Made by a program: the position numbers and the translations under genes. From positions 1 through 64,000 of the forward strand of contig CACJSY010000001.1 of the NCBI GenBank assembly GCA_902596205.1: DNA of 64,000 nucleotides. The letters run 5' to 3'. Every line of letters begins with the position of its first letter. Within the stretch, counting starts at the first letter, position 1. This DNA comes from an uncultured Pelagibacteraceae bacterium (GTDB taxonomy: Bacteria; Pseudomonadota; Alphaproteobacteria; Pelagibacterales; Pelagibacteraceae). The notes under the pieces are model-generated. The model searched no databases. It saw only the letters and a list, made by a program, of their open reading frames with translations, and was not told the DNA's origin. Shown piece by piece: positions 33,696-46,038 of the stretch.

Positions 33696-34400
33696 TTAAA
33701 TTTTCCATCCAGAATGTATAGCTGATATACCATTTGTGAGATTTCTGTATTCTACGTTGGTAAACCCATTTTTAGTTATTAGTTCTAAAAGTTGATCTTG
33801 ATTATAAAAAGCGTCTATACTGTTAATCAAATATTCGTATGGTTTTGATGATCCTACAACATATTTACCTAAAGCAGGTATGACTTTTGAATAATTTTTA
33901 TATAAAAAACTTAATAATTCATTATTTATTTTTGAAAATTCTAAACACATAAAACGACCACCTGGTTTTAAAACTCTGTAAGCTTCCTTGAGAGCTTTAT
34001 TAATATCAGAAACATTTCGTATGCCATAGCTAATTGAATAAAAGTCATAAATATTATCATCAACAGGTAAATTTTCAGCAGTAGACTTAATCCATTTGAT
34101 ATTCTTAAAATTCGCAAGATTTTTTTTCCCTTCCTTAAACATGTGTTCGTTTGGCTCTATGCAAGTGACCGTTGATAGATTTTTATTCCGTAAAGAAAAT
34201 AGTTTTGCTATATCTCCAGTGCCTGATGCGACATCAATCAAAGAGGAGTCATCAGAAGGATTCATCCAGTCAATAAATTTATCCTTCCAAATACGATGTA
34301 TTCCCAAGGACATTATATCATTCATGAAGTCATATTTGTTGTAAACTTCCGAAAATACAGAATTGACTAATTTTGCTTTATCTTGAATAGTGCTTTTCAT
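33696..34400 (-). CDS. ubiE: Ubiquinone/menaquinone methyltransferase UbiE
   Basis: VFSEVYNKYDFMNDIMSLGIHRIWKD, IDVASGTGDIAKLF, YRVLKPGGRFMCLEFSK. Confidence 0.96.
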   Translation of the reverse strand: MKSTIQDKAKLVNSVFSEVYNKYDFMNDIMSLGIHRIWKDKFIDWMNPSDDSSLIDVASGTGDIAKLFSLRNKNLSTVTCIEPNEHMFKEGKKNLANFKNIKWIKSTAENLPVDDNIYDFYSISYGIRNVSDINKALKEAYRVLKPGGRFMCLEFSKINNELLSFLYKNYSKVIPALGKYVVGSSKPYEYLINSIDAFYNQDQLLELITKNGFTNVEYRNLTNGISAIHSGWKI

Positions 34401-34411
34401 AATTTAATTAT

Positions 34412-35281
34412 ATGCCAGAATTACCAGAAGTTGAAGTTGTTAAAAGGTCTTTAACTAATAAAACTCAAAATTTAATTATAAAAGCGGTCAAAATAAATGA
34501 TGGGAGACTACGATACAAAATTAATAGAAATAAAATCAAAAAGATTATTGGGTTAAAGTTTAAAAAAATTTCCAGGAGATCTAAATATCTATTATTTTTC
34601 TTTAATAAAGACATTGTAATGTTAGTGCATTTAGGTATGACTGGAAAATTTTTTTTTGTTAACAGCAAAAGAAGAAAATATAAAACGAGTTTTTATTACG
34701 ATTTAAATGAAGAAAAAGATAAAAAACATGATCGCATAATCTTTGATTTATCAAATGATAATAAATTGATTTATAATGATATTAGAAAATTTGGTTTTAT
34801 AAAGTTTGTAAAAAGAGTTAGTTTGGACCAAAATATCCACCTTAAACATTTAGGGCCCGAGCCTTTAAGCACTGAATTTAGTGTTGAATACTTTAAAAAT
34901 TTTATAAAAGGAAGAGAAAGAACAATAAAGGATTTATTAATGGATCAAAAATTTATATCTGGACTTGGTAATATTTATGTAAACGAAATTCTTTTTTTTA
35001 GCGGGGTAAGACCTACAAAAAAAATAAAAAAACTTACAAATTCTGAGATTCAAAAAATTATAAAATTTTCAAAAAAAATAATCACTAAAGCAATTATACT
35101 TGGAGGTTCATCCATCAAAGATTTTTCTAGTGGCAGTGGAAAAAAAGGTTTGTTTCAGCAACATTTTAGCGTTTATGGAAAAAAAGGTGAAAATTGCTCT
35201 AATGTTAAGTGCTTTGGTAAGATTAAAAAAATTGTAATAGCCAATCGAGCATCATTTTTTTGTAGTAAATGCCAAAAATAA
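34412..35281 (+). CDS. mutM: Formamidopyrimidine-DNA glycosylase
   Basis: MPELPEVEVVKRSL N-terminus, VHLGMTGKF, LMDQKFISGLGNIYVNEILF, C-terminal zinc finger. Confidence 0.96.
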   Translation: MPELPEVEVVKRSLTNKTQNLIIKAVKINDGRLRYKINRNKIKKIIGLKFKKISRRSKYLLFFFNKDIVMLVHLGMTGKFFFVNSKRRKYKTSFYYDLNEEKDKKHDRIIFDLSNDNKLIYNDIRKFGFIKFVKRVSLDQNIHLKHLGPEPLSTEFSVEYFKNFIKGRERTIKDLLMDQKFISGLGNIYVNEILFFSGVRPTKKIKKLTNSEIQKIIKFSKKIITKAIILGGSSIKDFSSGSGKKGLFQQHFSVYGKKGENCSNVKCFGKIKKIVIANRASFFCSKCQK

Positions 35282-35325
35282 TAAAGTTGACCATGTTAAA
35301 TTGCACATATATACAATCCTAAAAA

Positions 35326-35586
35326 ATGCCAAATACTAAATCAGCAATCAGAAGAGTAAGAAGGGTTAAAAAACAGACCCAAGTTAATAGAGTTCGAAAG
35401 AGCAAGTACAAGAACGCCGTAAAGCAAATGGAAATCCATTTAAAAGATAAAGATAAGGCAAAGGCAAAAAAATATTTTTCAAAATTTCAATCAATTCTAA
35501 TGCAGGTTGCCAAATCTGGCATTATAAGTAGAAACACAGCTGCAAGAAAAATTTCTAGAATTTCAAAAAAAGTTTTCTCTAAATAA
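35326..35586 (+). CDS. rpsT: 30S ribosomal protein S20
   Basis: MPNTKSAIRRVRRVKKQTQVNRVRKSKYKNAVKQ ... SGIISRNTAARKISRISKKV. Confidence 0.95.
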   Translation: MPNTKSAIRRVRRVKKQTQVNRVRKSKYKNAVKQMEIHLKDKDKAKAKKYFSKFQSILMQVAKSGIISRNTAARKISRISKKVFSK

Positions 35587-35802
35587 TCAATTTAAAGTTG
35601 ATTGTCCAAAAAAATTTAATCTATATTTAGTTTCATATAACCAAATGTAGAAACTTAATTCATTCAGTTGAAAATATTTTTTAATTCTATCTGAACGATA
35701 ACTGTACAACCGATTCGTAAATTTATTTTTGATTACAACCTATACGTAGTTGCAAAAAATTTACAAAAGTCGTTTAAAGGAATCTCTTTAAGAAAAATCT
35801 AC

Positions 35803-37194
35803 ATGGAAAACAACAATATAAAAAAACAGAATGCGTTTGTTTCAGAGGAAGAAAAGACGTTAAATTGGGAAGAAATACAAACATCATTTAAAAAGAATTT
35901 TGGTACCGAAGTATACAACAGTTGGCTACAAAAAATCTCTTTAGTAAAAGAATATAATGACTATCTAATTCTTGGGGTACCAACAAGATTTTTTAGGGAT
36001 TGGATAGTGTCCCGTTATTTAGACAAAATCTTAGAGCAAGTTAAAAGCTTTAAACTCAGTTTAAATAGAATTGAATTTAAGATAATTGAGGAAAATAAAA
36101 AAAATCAGGAATTCATAAAGATTGATGAGCTAAATAAAGTTACTGAAATAAAAGACTCAATTTTAAATTATAATAGGCTAAACCCTAATTTAAACTTTGA
36201 GAGTTTTATACAAGGCAAAAGTAATGATATTGCCCTTTCTTATTCGAAAAAGGTATGTGAGCATATTTCAAGGTATAACCCGCTTTATGTATGTGGAGGA
36301 GTAGGTTTAGGCAAAACTCACCTTTTAAATGCTATTGGAATAGAGCTTCAACACAATAATAATGTAATGTTCATTTCAGCTGAGAGATTTATGTACCATT
36401 TTATTAAATCTATAAAAAAAAACGATATGGTAAATTTCAAAGATTTTTTCAGGAAGTCTTCAGTATTTATAATTGATGATATTCAATTTATTAGTGGAAA
36501 AGAGAGCTTGCAAGAGGAATTTTTTCATACATTTAACAGCCTTATGGATAAAGGCTCACAAATAATAATTTCAGCAGATAGAGCACCAATGAAGCTTGAT
36601 AGAGTGCAAGAAAGAATTAAATCAAGATTAGCCGGAGGTTTGGTAGTTGATATTGAGGCTCCAGATTTGGATTTAAAAATAAAAATAATTAAAAAGAAAA
36701 TAGAGGAAATTGAGAGTCAATTTAAAGAAAAAATTAATCTAAGTGATGAAGTTATTAATTATTTAGCAAGTGAAAGCAAAACAAATATTAGGGAACTTAT
36801 TGGTATATTAAATAGAATCATTGCATTCAGCAGAGTTCATAACAAAGATTTGAATATAAGTGATTGTAAAAATATTTTAAAAGATGTTTTTAACCAAATT
36901 AGAGTTATTACAGTCGATAAAATACAGAACGTTGTTTCAAATTATTTTAATATTGCTTTAAGTGAAATGCTCTCCCAAAGAAGATCGCGACCACTTGCTA
37001 GGCCGAGACAGATAGCAATGTACTTAGCAAAAAAAATGACAACTCGATCTTTACCGGAAATTGGAAGAAGATTTGCGAACCGAGATCACACTACGGTTAT
37101 ACATGCAGTTAAAACTATTACTAGACTATCTGAGCAAGATGATGAGATGAAAAAGAATATTAGTCAGATAAAAAGTTTATTATTAGAGCAGTAG
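35803..37194 (+). CDS. dnaA: Chromosomal replication initiator DnaA
   Basis: NPLYVCGGVGLGKTHLLNAIG, FIIDDIQFISGK, RPRQIAMYLAKKMTTRSLPEIGRRFANRDHTTVIHAVKTI. Confidence 0.98.
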   Translation: MENNNIKKQNAFVSEEEKTLNWEEIQTSFKKNFGTEVYNSWLQKISLVKEYNDYLILGVPTRFFRDWIVSRYLDKILEQVKSFKLSLNRIEFKIIEENKKNQEFIKIDELNKVTEIKDSILNYNRLNPNLNFESFIQGKSNDIALSYSKKVCEHISRYNPLYVCGGVGLGKTHLLNAIGIELQHNNNVMFISAERFMYHFIKSIKKNDMVNFKDFFRKSSVFIIDDIQFISGKESLQEEFFHTFNSLMDKGSQIIISADRAPMKLDRVQERIKSRLAGGLVVDIEAPDLDLKIKIIKKKIEEIESQFKEKINLSDEVINYLASESKTNIRELIGILNRIIAFSRVHNKDLNISDCKNILKDVFNQIRVITVDKIQNVVSNYFNIALSEMLSQRRSRPLARPRQIAMYLAKKMTTRSLPEIGRRFANRDHTTVIHAVKTITRLSEQDDEMKKNISQIKSLLLEQ

Positions 37195-37198
37195 ATAA

Positions 37199-38314
37199 AT
37201 GCAGTTTGTTGTAAAAAGAGATATTTTATTGAAATCATTAAATTTTGTTCAAGGAGTGGTGGAAAAGAAAAATACTCTTCCTATACTTTCAAATGTTCTG
37301 CTACAACTTAAAGATAAAAAATTATCTATTGTTGCAACAGATCTTGATATTATTTTTTATGATGAAATAAGCAACGTCAAAATAATTAACGAAGGAAGTA
37401 CCACAACTTCTGCAGCAATACTTTATGATATTTTAAGAAAAATTTCGTCTGACTCAGAATTAAACTTTGAATTAAAATCAGAAAATAGACTAAGTTTAAA
37501 AAGTGAAAGTGCAGATTTTAATCTACTGTGCTTACCAACTGATAATTTTCCAACTTTTGCAGATGAATTTGAAGGAAGCGAAATTTCATTAAATAACAAT
37601 AGATTTTTAAAACTTTTAAATAAAACAAGAATTTCAATATCAAATGATGATACTAGACACTATCTTAATGGAATATTTCTACATCTTACAGAGGCGCATG
37701 GAAGAAATTTTTTAACTGGTGTTGCTACGGATAGTCATAGATTGTCCTCTAGCAGTTTAGAGGTAGATAAAATGAATGATTTTACCTCTATTATTTTACC
37801 AAGAAAGACTGTATTTCAACTATGTTCCCTCTTAAATGAAGCTAAAGACCCACTAATTATGCAAACTAGTGACAATAAAATAAAATTTACACTTGGTAGC
37901 ATAAAATTGATTTCCAAAGTAATCGATGGGAAATTTCCAGATTATAAAAAAGTAGTGCCAACTCAAAACGATAAAATTCTAGTTGTATCCTCAAAAGATT
38001 TTATAAATTCAATTGAGAGGGTTGCAAGTGTTTCAATCGATAGAAAAGAGGGAGTTAAATTACTTATAAATAAAGATAATGTACAGCTTTCCGTAAATAG
38101 TGCTAATTCAGGAGAAGGAAATGAAAAAATAAAGGCAGAATTTAACTCAGAAAATCTTAACATAAGTTTTAATTCAAAATATTTAATTGATATTGCTTCA
38201 GAAGTTGAAAATTCTAAACTAAAAATGAATCTTAAAGACTCTGTTTCACCAGTCTTAATAGAGGACATCTCAGATAAAAATAGTTATTACGTTATAATGC
38301 CAATGAAAATCTAG
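37199..38314 (+). CDS. dnaN: DNA polymerase III beta sliding clamp
   Basis: MQFVVKRDILLKSLNFVQGVVEKKNTLPILSNVLL; RHYLNGIFLH; C-terminal YYVIMPMKI. Confidence 0.97.
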   Translation: MQFVVKRDILLKSLNFVQGVVEKKNTLPILSNVLLQLKDKKLSIVATDLDIIFYDEISNVKIINEGSTTTSAAILYDILRKISSDSELNFELKSENRLSLKSESADFNLLCLPTDNFPTFADEFEGSEISLNNNRFLKLLNKTRISISNDDTRHYLNGIFLHLTEAHGRNFLTGVATDSHRLSSSSLEVDKMNDFTSIILPRKTVFQLCSLLNEAKDPLIMQTSDNKIKFTLGSIKLISKVIDGKFPDYKKVVPTQNDKILVVSSKDFINSIERVASVSIDRKEGVKLLINKDNVQLSVNSANSGEGNEKIKAEFNSENLNISFNSKYLIDIASEVENSKLKMNLKDSVSPVLIEDISDKNSYYVIMPMKI

Positions 38315-38441
38315 TTTTTATCGGTTTTAGATTTTTTTTTATTTTTAGCTCTATAATTGTTGATACTAAATAGTTTTAAGTGGCTATGCTCAAAAGCGAT
38401 TTTCTATTCGATAAAAAAAATGATATGATGATAAATTCTAA

Positions 38442-40502
<2,061 letters not shown>

Positions 40503-40506
40503 TATT

Positions 40507-41799
40507 TTGATGAATCTATCCACTCTTTTTAGAACAAAAGAGAACCTTAACTTAGATAAAAATACCCTTACAATCCTTAGATATATAGCCATTTTTGGCC
40601 AGTTTTTAGCTATCAGTGTGGTATATTTCTATCTTCAACTGCCATTTCCGATTGAGTTAAGCTACCTAATAATTTGTTTGGGTTTGGCTACTAACCTATA
40701 TTTACAATTTGGAATTAAATTTAATCAACTAAAAGATTTGTATGCATCAGTTTTTTTAGTTTATGATCTAATACAATTAAGTATTTTGTTATACTTAACT
40801 GGCGGTATATTTAATCCATTTTGTTTTTTACTTATTATTCCAGCAATAGTTTCATCTACTTTCTTGAGTATGGGAACTACTATTATTTTAGGATTGATTA
40901 CATCATTACTTTTATTAACTATTTCATTTTATCATCTCCCTTTACCCGGAGAAGAAATGGACTTACTTCATTTTCCTAATTTTTATAAGACTGGAATAAT
41001 AATATCTATTTTCATTGGTTTAGTTTTTTTAAGTTATTTCGGTATTCGCTTCGCAGGTGAAAAAAAGAAAACTTCTGAAGCGCTAAATAAATTACAAGAA
41101 GTAATTTATAAAGAGTATGAATTAGAATCTCTAGGAGGCCAAGCGGCAGCAGCAGCTCACTCATTAGGAACACCACTGGCAACCATTTCTGTCGTATCTA
41201 AAGAACTAAAAAAAGAAATTGGTGATAATAGTGAATTATCAAAAGATATAGATTTATTAATCAGTCAATCAAAAAGATGTAGTGATATTTTAAAAAAAAT
41301 TTCGAAAAAACAAATAGAGAAAGATAAATTCTTCAGCTCAGTTAAATTAGAGGATCTTTTGGAAGAAATTTTAAATTCTTTTAAAGAAACTTCTTCTAAA
41401 GATATAATTTTAGTCTCTGATAATGATAAAAACAAAATTGATATAAGTAGATCACCGGAGATGATATATGGTTTAAGAAATTTTATAGGTAATGCTATAA
41501 AGTTTTCAAAAAGTAAAGTAAATGTTTTCCTATATAGTAACGATAAAGAAATTAAAATAATTATAAATGATGATGGGCCTGGTTTCCCAGAAGATGTCAT
41601 CAAAAGAATTGGCGAGCCTTATATTAAATCAAAATCTAAAGAAACAAATCCTAATTCCGGATTAGGTCTTGGAACTTTTTTAGGAAAGACTCTATTAGAA
41701 AGGCAAAATGCTAAACTAATTTTTAAAGATGATAAAAATCTAGGTGGGGCTTCTGTAGTTATAAGTTGGTCTCCTAAAAATATTTTACTAAGTGGGTAA
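40507..41799 (+). CDS. regB: RegB/PrrB-type redox sensor histidine kinase
   Basis: GGIFNPF matches the RegB GGxxNPF quinone-binding motif; AAAAHSLGTPLATI H-box; SKRCSDILKKIS redox-Cys region; HATPase domain NSGLGLGTFLGKTLLERQNA. Confidence 0.9.
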   Translation: MMNLSTLFRTKENLNLDKNTLTILRYIAIFGQFLAISVVYFYLQLPFPIELSYLIICLGLATNLYLQFGIKFNQLKDLYASVFLVYDLIQLSILLYLTGGIFNPFCFLLIIPAIVSSTFLSMGTTIILGLITSLLLLTISFYHLPLPGEEMDLLHFPNFYKTGIIISIFIGLVFLSYFGIRFAGEKKKTSEALNKLQEVIYKEYELESLGGQAAAAAHSLGTPLATISVVSKELKKEIGDNSELSKDIDLLISQSKRCSDILKKISKKQIEKDKFFSSVKLEDLLEEILNSFKETSSKDIILVSDNDKNKIDISRSPEMIYGLRNFIGNAIKFSKSKVNVFLYSNDKEIKIIINDDGPGFPEDVIKRIGEPYIKSKSKETNPNSGLGLGTFLGKTLLERQNAKLIFKDDKNLGGASVVISWSPKNILLSG

Positions 41800-41802
41800 A
41801 TT

Positions 41803-42849
41803 TTATTTTGGTTCTTGTTGTGTTAAACAATGAATTGCTCCAAAACCCCAAATTAATTCAGAACAATCTATTGGAACAATTTTTCTATTATTAAATTCTT
41901 TTTTAAAAATTTTGATTACTTTTTTATCTTTAGGATCATTGAAAGTTGGCAATAAAACAAATTTATTAAAGATATAAAAGTTCAGATACGATGCTGGAAC
42001 TCTGAATTTATTTATATAAATAGGTCTCGGCATAGGAATTTTAATAATTTTTAATTGCGAGGAACCAATTTTGATTTTTTTTAAAATTTTGAGGTTTTCA
42101 TCAAGATTTTTGAAATTTTCATCTTTTTTATTATTTTCGTAAGCAAGAAAAACCTTATTAAATTTTACAAATCTAGCAATATCATCAACGTGACCATGAG
42201 TATCGTCTCCTACAATTCCTTTATTAAGCCAAATAACCTTTTTTGCACCAAAAAATTTTTTAAAAATGTGATTATAATCTTTTGTTTTTAAAAAAGAATT
42301 TCTTTGCTGAATTTTACTCAATAAACATTCTTTTGTTGTGAGTAGTAAACCTTTTCCATTTACATCGATGGCTCCACCCTCAAGAACTATTGATTTTTTA
42401 TTATATTTAGGACTGATAACATTTCCCTTGTAATAGTTTTTTATTCTCAAATTGACTTTATTATCTGCTCTATAATTTTTATATTTTGCCCAACCATTAA
42501 ACTTCCAATTTAACAAAATATTTATATTTTTTTTATCTTTAACAAATATCGGCCCTGTATCTCTCATCCATACTCTATCTGTTTCACAAATTATAAATTT
42601 TATATTTCGCATTCTTGCATTATTTTTCCTAAGTAATTTTTTAATTATATTTTTAGATTTGTGGTTTTTAATTAAAAGATTTACCTCTTGAGATTTAGTA
42701 ATTTTAGAAATTATTTTAGCAAATATTTTAGGAATATTGTTAAACTTGCCTGGCCAATCATTTTTATTATAAGGCCATCCTATCAATGTAGATTGTTGTC
42801 TTTCCCATTCAGCTGGCATCCTGAAAAGAGATTTTGTTACTTTAGGCAT
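41803..42849 (-). CDS. aguA: Agmatine deiminase (peptidyl-arginine deiminase family)
   Basis: MPAEWERQQSTLIGWPYNKNDWPG, DRVWMRDTGPIFV, GHVDDIARF, IWGFGAIHCLTQQEP (catalytic Cys). Confidence 0.9.
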   Translation of the reverse strand: MPKVTKSLFRMPAEWERQQSTLIGWPYNKNDWPGKFNNIPKIFAKIISKITKSQEVNLLIKNHKSKNIIKKLLRKNNARMRNIKFIICETDRVWMRDTGPIFVKDKKNINILLNWKFNGWAKYKNYRADNKVNLRIKNYYKGNVISPKYNKKSIVLEGGAIDVNGKGLLLTTKECLLSKIQQRNSFLKTKDYNHIFKKFFGAKKVIWLNKGIVGDDTHGHVDDIARFVKFNKVFLAYENNKKDENFKNLDENLKILKKIKIGSSQLKIIKIPMPRPIYINKFRVPASYLNFYIFNKFVLLPTFNDPKDKKVIKIFKKEFNNRKIVPIDCSELIWGFGAIHCLTQQEPK

Positions 42850-43717
42850 CTCTTGGATTTTTAAGCAGTCCTTTATAATAGTCTATTCTTCTATCTCTGA
42901 AAAAAGGCCAATGTTGTCTAGAGGTTTCTACTTTTTTGAAATCAATTTCACAAATTAAAATGTTTTCTTTTAATCTGGCTTTCTTGACAACGTTACCACT
43001 TGGATCAAATATTACACTATTCCCCCAGAACTCTATCTTTCTATTACCTTGCTTTTCAATTCCAACTCTATTTATTGCAGCAACGTAAATACCATTGGCT
43101 ATTGCATGAGACCTCTGAATTGAAAGCCAGGACTCGAGTTGTGACTTACCAAATTTCCTTTTTTCTTTTGGATGCCATCCAATAGCAGTTGGATAAAAAA
43201 TAATTTCTGCTCCTTTAAGTGCTGTTAATCTCGCTGCCTCAGGAAACCATTGATCCCAACAAATTAAAGTTCCTAAATTTCCTTTTGAAGTTTTAAAAGA
43301 TTTAAAACCTAAATCTCCAGGAGCAAAGTAAAACTTCTCATAAAATTGTGGATCATCAGGGATATGCATTTTTCTATATTTTCCTAAAAGTTTGCCTTTT
43401 TCATTTATTACAATACTACTATTGTGATAAAGCCCAGAAGTCTTCTTCTCAAATAATGAAATTATTAAAATAATTTTTAGTTCTTTAGCAAGTGCAGAAA
43501 ATAAGTTACTGCTAGGTCCTGGTATTTTCTCAGCGAAATTGAAGTTTTTATGACTTTCAACCTGGCAGAAATATTTTGTTAAGAATAACTCTGGTAAGCA
43601 AATTACTTTTGCACCTTTTTTTGCTGCAGCATTAATTTTGTCGATAGCATTTTGAATATTTTTTTTTGGGTCAGACGACATTTTCATTTGTACTAATGCT
43701 ATCTTTGTTTTACTCAT
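42842..43717 (-). CDS. aguB: N-carbamoylputrescine amidase (nitrilase superfamily)
   Basis: VICLPELFLTKYFCQVE, YRKMHIPDDPQFYEKFYFAPGDLGF, TLICWDQWFPEAARL. Confidence 0.92.
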   Translation of the reverse strand: MSKTKIALVQMKMSSDPKKNIQNAIDKINAAAKKGAKVICLPELFLTKYFCQVESHKNFNFAEKIPGPSSNLFSALAKELKIILIISLFEKKTSGLYHNSSIVINEKGKLLGKYRKMHIPDDPQFYEKFYFAPGDLGFKSFKTSKGNLGTLICWDQWFPEAARLTALKGAEIIFYPTAIGWHPKEKRKFGKSQLESWLSIQRSHAIANGIYVAAINRVGIEKQGNRKIEFWGNSVIFDPSGNVVKKARLKENILICEIDFKKVETSRQHWPFFRDRRIDYYKGLLKNPRDA

Positions 43718-43723
43718 TATTTA

Positions 43724-44770
43724 TTAATTGAACAAATTTTGAAAATTTCTTTTTTGTCTTGTTTGCCAATTTTTACGATGAAAGGCATCGCTTGCTATTA
43801 ATGGCAATACACTTGTTGCCTCAGCGAACACCATTTGTTCTTTTGTGATATCCACTTTACCCCATGAACTTGCTTCTTTTAAAGTAGAGCTACTACAAGC
43901 TCCATCTCTAGTGTCAGCCACAGTTATTTGAATAGCATATTTATGCATGTCTACTTTTTTACCTAATAATTCCGCACAAACCACTGTATCCTGAATAAAA
44001 TTTTTGGGCACCCCACCTCCAACCATTAATAATCCTGATTGTTTTGATTTGAGTTTAATTTCAGTTATTTCCCTAAACTCTCTTATAGAGTCTATAGTAA
44101 TGTGATTTTTAGGGTTTTGTTCCTGATGCATTACAAGTCCGAATCCTGCAGAACTATCTGTGAAAGCGGGACAAAATATAGGAACATTATTATTGTATGC
44201 AGTTTCTATTAATGAGTTTTTTTTCTTAGAATTTTTTTTTAAAAATTTGCCAAGTTCTTTTATAAATTCTCTTGATGTATATGGTTTAGGTTTTAGAGAA
44301 TTAGCAATATCACATATAGTTTTGTCACATGCTTGTAATTCTTCTTCATCAATATAAGTGTCATAAATTCTATCAATATAATTGTTTCTTAGTTCAGTAT
44401 CATCTTGAAACTGAGATCCCTGATAGTGTTTGAAACCTAGGGCTTCAAAAAAATCCATATCTATAATCGAGGCCCCTGTAGCTACAATAGCATCAACCAT
44501 GTTATGTTTAACTAAATCAGTGTATAAATCCATGCATCCACCTGCTGAGGTTGAACCTGCTAAGGTTAAAAAGATTGAACAATCCTTGTCTGCAAGCATT
44601 TCATTATAAATCGCTGCTGCTCTTGCTGTATCTCTAGAAGTGAAAGACATTTTACTCATTCCATCAATAATTTTACGAGCATCAAAAGATTTGATATCGA
44701 TATGTTCAACGGGGGAATTTAAGAGGGATTTTTTGTTGTGTCCAATATTCGGACTATTTTTTTTATTCAT
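43724..44770 (-). CDS. Deoxyhypusine synthase-like protein (likely homospermidine-forming)
   Basis: LTLAGSTSAGGCMDLYTDLVKHNMVDAIVATGASI; GGGVPKNFIQDTVV; EASSWGKVD, matching the Lys region of deoxyhypusine synthases. Confidence 0.85.
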   Translation of the reverse strand: MNKKNSPNIGHNKKSLLNSPVEHIDIKSFDARKIIDGMSKMSFTSRDTARAAAIYNEMLADKDCSIFLTLAGSTSAGGCMDLYTDLVKHNMVDAIVATGASIIDMDFFEALGFKHYQGSQFQDDTELRNNYIDRIYDTYIDEEELQACDKTICDIANSLKPKPYTSREFIKELGKFLKKNSKKKNSLIETAYNNNVPIFCPAFTDSSAGFGLVMHQEQNPKNHITIDSIREFREITEIKLKSKQSGLLMVGGGVPKNFIQDTVVCAELLGKKVDMHKYAIQITVADTRDGACSSSTLKEASSWGKVDITKEQMVFAEATSVLPLIASDAFHRKNWQTRQKRNFQNLFN

Positions 44771-45951
44771 TAAGCTACTAAAGAACCAACTTTATCATTT
44801 GTATTATCGTACATAGATATAATTGGTTTGTCACTTAATTCGTGAATTTCATTTGAATAAAAACCATTAAAGTTTGTTCTAAAAGTAAGACTGTAAGCAC
44901 CTAGCTGACCTAACTCTATATAGTCACCCTCTTTTATATTATTTGGTAACAAAAAAGGACCTTTCATATAATCTAATCCATCACAAGTAGGTCCAAAAAA
45001 ACTAAAAGCGGTAAGTTTTTTAGACTGAACTCTTCTGTCTGTGATCATTTTTGATGGTAAAACAAAGTTTGGTGCACCAGCGTCAAATAAAGATCCATAT
45101 GTTCCATCATTAATATACAGGCTATTTTTTTTTCTTAAAATAACTTTAACAATTGTAGATCCACTTTCTGCTACAAGAGACCTTCCTGGCTCACAAATTA
45201 TTTCAGGTAATTTATTTAGTTTTAAATTATTTAGTTCTTTTTTTATTTCGTCCATATAATTTATTAATGGTTCAGGATTAAGGTCTGGATAAATAGAAGG
45301 GAAACCACCTCCGACATTGATTGTGTCTGGAACTATCTTTGTTTTTTTTATTATATTCCCTATCTCTCTTATGCCCTTAGAATAAGAAATTTTATGCATA
45401 CACTGAGAACCAACATGAAAACTTATTCCAAGTTTTTTCGAATGATCTTTACATAATCTCACTAATCCTAATGCTTCAGATGGAAGAGCGCCGAATTTTC
45501 TAGATAAATCTATTTCTGCATGCTCATTTGAAATTGCAATTCTTACAAATAACTCTAGATCTTTTGCTTGATTAGTAGCATCCAAAATCTTTCTTAATTC
45601 ATCTTTACTATCCAGAGAGAAACTTTTAACACCGTAGTCGAAGTATGCTGAAGAAATACTTTCTTTACTTTTAATCGTATGCATAAAGTGCAACTTTGAA
45701 TCTGATTTAATTTTTTTAATAAGCTTAATTTCATTTAAAGAAGCAACATCAAATTCGTTGATGCCGTTATTAATTATTTGTTTTATAATTTTTTCGTTTG
45801 GATTTGTTTTTACAGCGTACAGGATCTTCCCTGGAAAATTTTCTTTAAAAAATTTCACGGATTTTTTAATCTCGTTAAGCCGTATGCAATATACGGGATA
45901 ATCTGGTTGTAACAAGTTAACTAATTCGTTAACTGATTTAAATTTTCCCAT
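44770..45951 (-). CDS. Fold-III PLP-dependent amino acid decarboxylase (ornithine/lysine decarboxylase-like)
   Basis: ILYAVKTNPNEKIIKQIINNGINEFDVASLNEI (PLP Lys), HVGSQCM, INVGGGFPSIYP, EPGRSLVAESG, FFGPTCDGLDYM. Confidence 0.88.
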   Translation of the reverse strand: MGKFKSVNELVNLLQPDYPVYCIRLNEIKKSVKFFKENFPGKILYAVKTNPNEKIIKQIINNGINEFDVASLNEIKLIKKIKSDSKLHFMHTIKSKESISSAYFDYGVKSFSLDSKDELRKILDATNQAKDLELFVRIAISNEHAEIDLSRKFGALPSEALGLVRLCKDHSKKLGISFHVGSQCMHKISYSKGIREIGNIIKKTKIVPDTINVGGGFPSIYPDLNPEPLINYMDEIKKELNNLKLNKLPEIICEPGRSLVAESGSTIVKVILRKKNSLYINDGTYGSLFDAGAPNFVLPSKMITDRRVQSKKLTAFSFFGPTCDGLDYMKGPFLLPNNIKEGDYIELGQLGAYSLTFRTNFNGFYSNEIHELSDKPIISMYDNTNDKVGSLVA

Positions 45952-46001
45952 TTCATGTGTCCCTCGTTTGTTTACACAAAGGTTTTTTAAAAAATTTAGT
46001 A

Positions 46002-46038
46002 AAAAAAACCTTAATTATTTTGCGTTTAAGGTTTTTTT
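46002..46038. terminator. Inverted repeat / bidirectional terminator-like hairpin between the polyamine operon and regA
   Basis: AAAAAAACCTTAA ... TTTAAGGTTTTTTT; AT-dominated stem, and a third AAGGTTTTTT copy lies just upstream near 45979. Confidence 0.45.
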
